A DNA stretch of 11,336 nt from Conidiobolus incongruus B7586. Lineage: Eukaryota; Entomophthoromycota; Entomophthoromycetes; Entomophthorales; Conidiobolaceae. Position 1 is the stretch's first letter. Each line of letters starts with the position of its first letter. Under the pieces are notes generated by a model that was not told the DNA's origin, did not search any database, and saw nothing but the letters and a program-made list of their open reading frames with translations. This document shows positions 7,760 to 11,336 of this stretch, piece by piece. The stretch spans positions 1 through 11,336 of the forward strand of contig JNEM01010358.1 of NCBI GenBank assembly GCA_000697335.1. Direction: 5' to 3'. Made by a program: the position numbers and the translations under genes.

Positions 7760-9653
7760 TTAACCTTAATAAAACGTCAAAATTCTGACTGTGTTTTTGA
7801 CTTCAAAACACAAAAACAAGAAGAAATTTTAATAAACAATCTTGGGTAATGGGATAAAGCGGAAAAACTAGGAAATACATGTACTCCAGCTAAATTCAGA
7901 CTCTAGTTAGAGTCTAATATCAAACAACTCTTTAATCAAAGATTTAACCATATTTAACCATATCTAACCTAATTAATATTATACAAAAGTTTAAATATCA
8001 AAAATAAAGTCAAGTCAGATATCTTAAAAACTAAATTATTTATGATATTAAAATTAAAAAAACAAACAAACTAAATATAACTTGAAAATAAGAAATTAAT
8101 TATAATTAACAAAAAAACATCAATATCAGTATAAAATGAATAAATTAGGAATAAGTTTCATTATGCTTAAAAATGTATATTCTCTGTTTAAAAATGTTAA
8201 AAACCACACTTTTAAAAATGATATATTTTAATAATAAATACTTATAAATCTGAAATTAATTTTATAATATATTATCAAAGAAATAAATAATATTTATTAA
8301 TATATATTTTTTATATTTTATACAAAAAATTATAACTCAGATGTAAATTAAATAAACTAAATATAATATTAAATTCTCTAAATATTGAAAGATAATTATA
8401 TATATATATTTTACCTTTTATATTTAAAACAAAATTTAATTCAGTTAGCTAAAGTATAATAAGAAATAATTAATTTTAACTTTTTTTGCAAAATCAAAAT
8501 TTTCTTAGATTTTTATTATTTTCTAAAATTATAAATAAGCTTTAATATATGATATATTTTAAAAAGGAATTTTAACCCTTGATTTTAATTTACAAGCTTT
8601 TATAACAGATTATTTTTTAAAAAATAAAAATAAAAGATATATTTTTTATTATAAAAAAAAGTTAAAATTAATATTTTTAAAGGGAAATATGTTATTTTAT
8701 TATATAGTTAAAAAAGGAAAAAATTTAAAACAATAAAATATAAAAATAAGCTTTATATATATGATTATTGTAAAATTAATGATAGATTTGATATTACACA
8801 TAGGAAGGCTTAGATTAATGATATAATGAAATTTATATATCACTGAGTTTATTTGAAATTTAAATATCAGAATTAGCAAAAATATAATAGTATATATAAA
8901 GAATAGTATCAATATATTGTTTAGTATTGATAAAAGTATTTTAAAGCCTTAGGTAATAATAATAATTAATAATAATTAAGGAAAATCTATAAAATATTAA
9001 AAATAATAAAAAGATAATAATTAATTATTTGGTTGAGAATACTAAATAATTAAATTAATATTAATTTAATTATAAAATGATTAATTAATAAAAGGTCAAT
9101 ATAAATATAGTATTATATATAAGTAATTTAAGAGTTTTAAAAAAATTAAAAAAACCTCTTAAATAAATAATTAAAGATATTATAAGAAATTAATTTAATA
9201 ATTAGAGCTATAAATCAACCTGAATGAATTATCAATTATGAAATTAAAATTTAATTACAAATTAACCTTAGTTTTACAGTGCCTTATATTTGTAATATAT
9301 TATAATTTATGATATATACACCTTGTATTATATTGAATAATGAGAGAGTCTAAAATAAGAAATCAAAGAATAAACCAAGTTACTTATTCTTAAAGTTACG
9401 TGTCCTTGAAATTACTTATTTAGATAATATATTCCTTTAGAATACAATACAGATATTTAGTTATTTAGATATAGGATTTACAAGATCATAAAAAATAATA
9501 AATATATTGTGAGTAAATGCAAAAGTATTATATTAAATAAATGACATCAAAGTTTTAATCAAAGCTTATATAAAAAAACAAAAAATAACTTCTGCATAAG
9601 GTAATTTTTTGAAATAAACATCATACAAGCAAAAAATAGTAATTTTGGATATC

Positions 9654-9655
<2 letters not shown>
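7760..9655. other. Extreme AT desert
   Basis: Roughly 85-90% A+T by eye with no credible gene. It holds short simple repeats (AAT/TTAATAATAATTAA near 8955-8985), an inverted repeat ATTTAAGAG/CTCTTAAAT around 9124-9165 and the long palindrome listed separately. It contrasts with the less AT-rich relics on both sides. Confidence 0.55.
9046..9073. repeat. 28-bp perfect palindrome
   Basis: ATAATTAAATTAAT is followed immediately by its exact reverse complement, with no spacer, so the arms of 14 bp meet at AT/AT. It could extrude as a cruciform. Chance palindromes of this size are uncommon but not excluded in DNA of this composition. Confidence 0.6.

Positions 9656-9692
<37 letters not shown>
9656..9692. 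repeat. TA dinucleotide microsatellite
   Basis: About 18 uninterrupted TA units. Likely variable in length between strains. Confidence 0.95.
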
Positions 9693-9697
<5 letters not shown>

Positions 9698-9834
9698 AAA
9701 GCAAGACTTTCAAGTATTCTTAATATCATTTAGAATTAGATAAAAACATCAAGGCTACTAGAAACATAATCCTTCGCTATATAATAATCAATCAAATCAG
9801 TCCTCTAAGACTAGTGCTAAGGCTTACCATTTTG

Positions 9835-10327
9835 GGATATCTAGACACTACATAGGACTTAGACAAAGGGGATCGTTATGGCTTAACTTTGGACAAGTTT
9901 AATTTTAAATAAAGATAGATTCTTAATACATTAGAACTTTGATAATATTTTAGCCAATTCTCCACTTATTAATTAGCTATCAGCCTTATCTCGCCTTCTC
10001 AATAACTATGCTATTTTGAAATTAATTCAATTTTCATGGACCAACGCCCGTTATAATGATTCAAATCTCATCTCCTAGTACAGTGATCTTGGTTATATTC
10101 TCTCATTCAGATATATTACTAAAGATATTCAAAATATTAATATTGTATCTCATAAGTCAAATTTTGAAGCTAACAAGTAAACTAGTATTAGTCAAAAGAT
10201 TGGTTTATAAACTTTGAATTATTTTAAAATATATCTTAATCGTAAATTTTGTATTGAAACATATCAATATCAAAATTTATGTAACATTTCCTTGATAGTT
10301 TGGTTTATTATTCTAAAAATACAGAAT
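9835..10327 (+). mobile_element. Ty3/gypsy-like retrotransposon fossil, reverse transcriptase thumb to RNase H region
   Basis: The plus strand carries coding-like blocks in the order expected for the end of reverse transcriptase and RNase H of Ty3/gypsy pol. LLNNYAILKLIQFSWTN resembles the LLKK...FxWT linker, LGYILSFRYITKD followed by NINIVSHKSN resembles the GAxLSQ...xxYxS+ part of RNase H, and YFKIYLNRKFCIET resembles the YLYGRKFxxxTDH end of that domain. The spacing of the three matches the family. The copy is partial and broken, with several breaks, and no LTRs, protease or integrase are visible, so it is an old fragment. Left boundary is approximate. Confidence 0.5.
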
Positions 10328-10360
10328 TAATATTTCAATATTAATTTTTTAAAATTCTGT
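10321..10360. repeat. Nested imperfect hairpin
   Basis: ACAGAATT (10321-10328) and AATTCTGT (10353-10360) form outer arms. Inside, ATTAATATT and AATATTAAT are separated by only two bases. It lies right at the end of the retroelement fossil. A second small hairpin, AAAGGAAA/TTTCCTTT, lies at 10501-10526. Confidence 0.45.
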
Positions 10361-10938
10361 CCTTATATTATATTTTTTTGAATTACAATATATCATTAAT
10401 TATTTGTGTCATTATAAAGTCAAGCATTATAAAATTTCAATATAATGTTATTACATAAATTTGATATTTTGGTGTTTGACAGTGGATGTATTTGAATATA
10501 AAAGGAAAAATTCAATAATTTCCTTTATGTAATTTGAAATATATGAGATATCAAAAATATTAAGACTATAAAAAAATCAGAAAATCCAAAATTTCTAATA
10601 TTAATATCAATTATATTGTTTTGAAAATATTTATTGTATAATTGAAATGTATCAAATATAATAAATTAATATTGATATATATTTATAAATTTTGAAATTA
10701 AAAGAGATTTAAGTAAAATCATAGATTGTTACAAATTGGATCAATTACTAAAATCAAGGAATTAAAATATAATTAATACTCATATTGATTATATATCTAA
10801 CATTTGGTATTTCATAATATAGATTAAATGATATTTATAACTTATTTTATAAATAATTAATTTGATAAACAATATTCCAAAATTTATTAGCTAATTAACA
10901 AGTGGAACAATAACAAAAGGAATATTGGAATGAATCCT
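10361..10938. other. AT-rich 3' flank of the Met-rich gene
   Basis: Apart from the AAAGGAAA/TTTCCTTT hairpin at 10501-10526, no gene or element is seen. Confidence 0.5.
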
Positions 10939-11336
10939 TTAGAAGTTTCCTTTTTGTCCAACATTAGCCACACTACCAACTCTGAAGTTCATGGCAGGTG
11001 ACGCAACCATAGATGCTCCCAAATAAGGACGTCCAACGACCATTTCAGGCATCATCATTCCACTTCGCACTCCCATTGGCATCATTGTAGCCTCAAAGTT
11101 ACCCAAATTCATCATATGATGGGGAATGGTATATGGGATCATCATTCTGCTAGGACATGGACGCATTTCATAAATCTTCTTAGGAACTAAATCAATAGTT
11201 TTGACCATACGAGGAGCGGTGTATGGGACCACCATCCTACCAGGACATGGGTGCTTACCATAAGCCTTCATTGGGGCCATTCCAATAGATTTCACAAGGG
11301 GATGTTGAACGATTGGATTCATAAGATTCTCGGTCT
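10939..11336 (-). CDS. Met/Pro-rich protein with 30-residue tandem repeats, probably 5'-partial
   Basis: I do not recognise this protein. From ATG at 11322 to the TAA at 10939-10941 it would have 127 residues, but the frame stays open to the window edge (Thr-Glu-Asn-Leu before the Met), so the true start may lie outside. Codons 10-39 and 40-69 are two copies of a 30-residue unit with the shared core P-C-P-x-R-M-x-x-P-Y-T, one Cys each (Cys26, Cys56), and similar VK(S/T)I and AY/IY positions. The rest is Met-rich (19 Met in 127) with PMGVRSGMMMPE, ending GSVANVGQKGNF. There is no transmembrane helix or enzyme motif. Its G+C is much higher than the flanks and codon use is balanced, which argues for a living gene. 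Repetitive Pro/Met/Tyr composition suggests a structural, wall or surface role, but that is a guess. Confidence 0.75.
   Translation of the reverse strand, partial: TENLMNPIVQHPLVKSIGMAPMKAYGKHPCPGRMVVPYTAPRMVKTIDLVPKKIYEMRPCPSRMMIPYTIPHHMMNLGNFEATMMPMGVRSGMMMPEMVVGRPYLGASMVASPAMNFRVGSVANVGQKGNF
11116..11295 (-). repeat. Two tandem 90-bp coding repeats
   Basis: Units at 11206-11295 and 11116-11205 keep the reading frame. The best conserved stretch is CCATGTCCT followed by AGGATG/AGAATG and ATCCCATA. They have diverged mainly at the start of the unit. More units may lie outside the window on the right. Confidence 0.75.

Noticed and set aside
8700-8912. Minus-strand 70-codon frame rich in Ile, Phe, Leu and Asn
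   Set aside because: Pure AT low complexity in the AT desert, with no protein-like composition or context.
1-11336. CRISPR array, bacterial operon or phage content
   Set aside because: No spaced direct repeats or ribosome binding sites, and the only recognisable intact gene has spliceosomal introns.

Overview
The window is about 11.3 kb of very AT-rich eukaryotic DNA (roughly 80% A+T by eye, above 85% in places). One intact gene with two tiny introns lies in mostly non-coding sequence littered with decayed coding fragments. Spliceosomal introns of 48 nt (GTAAAT...TAG), a glutathione S-transferase of the fungal/etherase-like type, a decayed F-box-like gene and Ty3/gypsy-like fossils together suggest an AT-rich, repeat-loaded fungus, perhaps from an early-diverging lineage. 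The organism is an inference and no rRNA or marker gene confirms it.

Layout. Positions 1-602 hold nothing I can support. A short coding-like relic lies at 603-857. At 1330-1556 is one diverged copy of a dispersed repeat whose other copy lies inverted at 5453-5784; the second copy and its flank (to about 5880) read like part of a retroelement gag, at low confidence. The minus strand from 2636 down to 1836 encodes a complete 234-residue GST in three exons. Just upstream of it (2708-2743) are a TATA-like box and a TGACGTAA site held inside a TTCGG/CCGAA dyad, the most regulatory-looking piece of the window. A decayed coding block of unknown family lies on the minus strand at 3683-4054. Two tRNA-derived sequences lie on the minus strand at 4247-4323 and about 4850-4923. 

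From about 6690 to 7760 there are two back-to-back relics: an unrecognised minus-strand one (6690-7020) and a plus-strand F-box/leucine-rich-repeat-like pseudogene (7076-7759). Positions 7760-9830 form an AT desert containing a 28-bp perfect palindrome and a TA microsatellite. A broken Ty3/gypsy-like RNase H region lies at about 9835-10327. The right edge (10939-11336, minus) carries the 3' part, or all, of a Met/Pro-rich protein with 30-residue tandem repeats.

How it fits together: the only gene whose job I can name is the GST (glutathione conjugation, stress or detoxification), and its promoter carries a bZIP-type stress site. Everything between the two live genes looks like slow decay of transposable elements and expendable gene copies. 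I did not find a convincing new multi-gene system.
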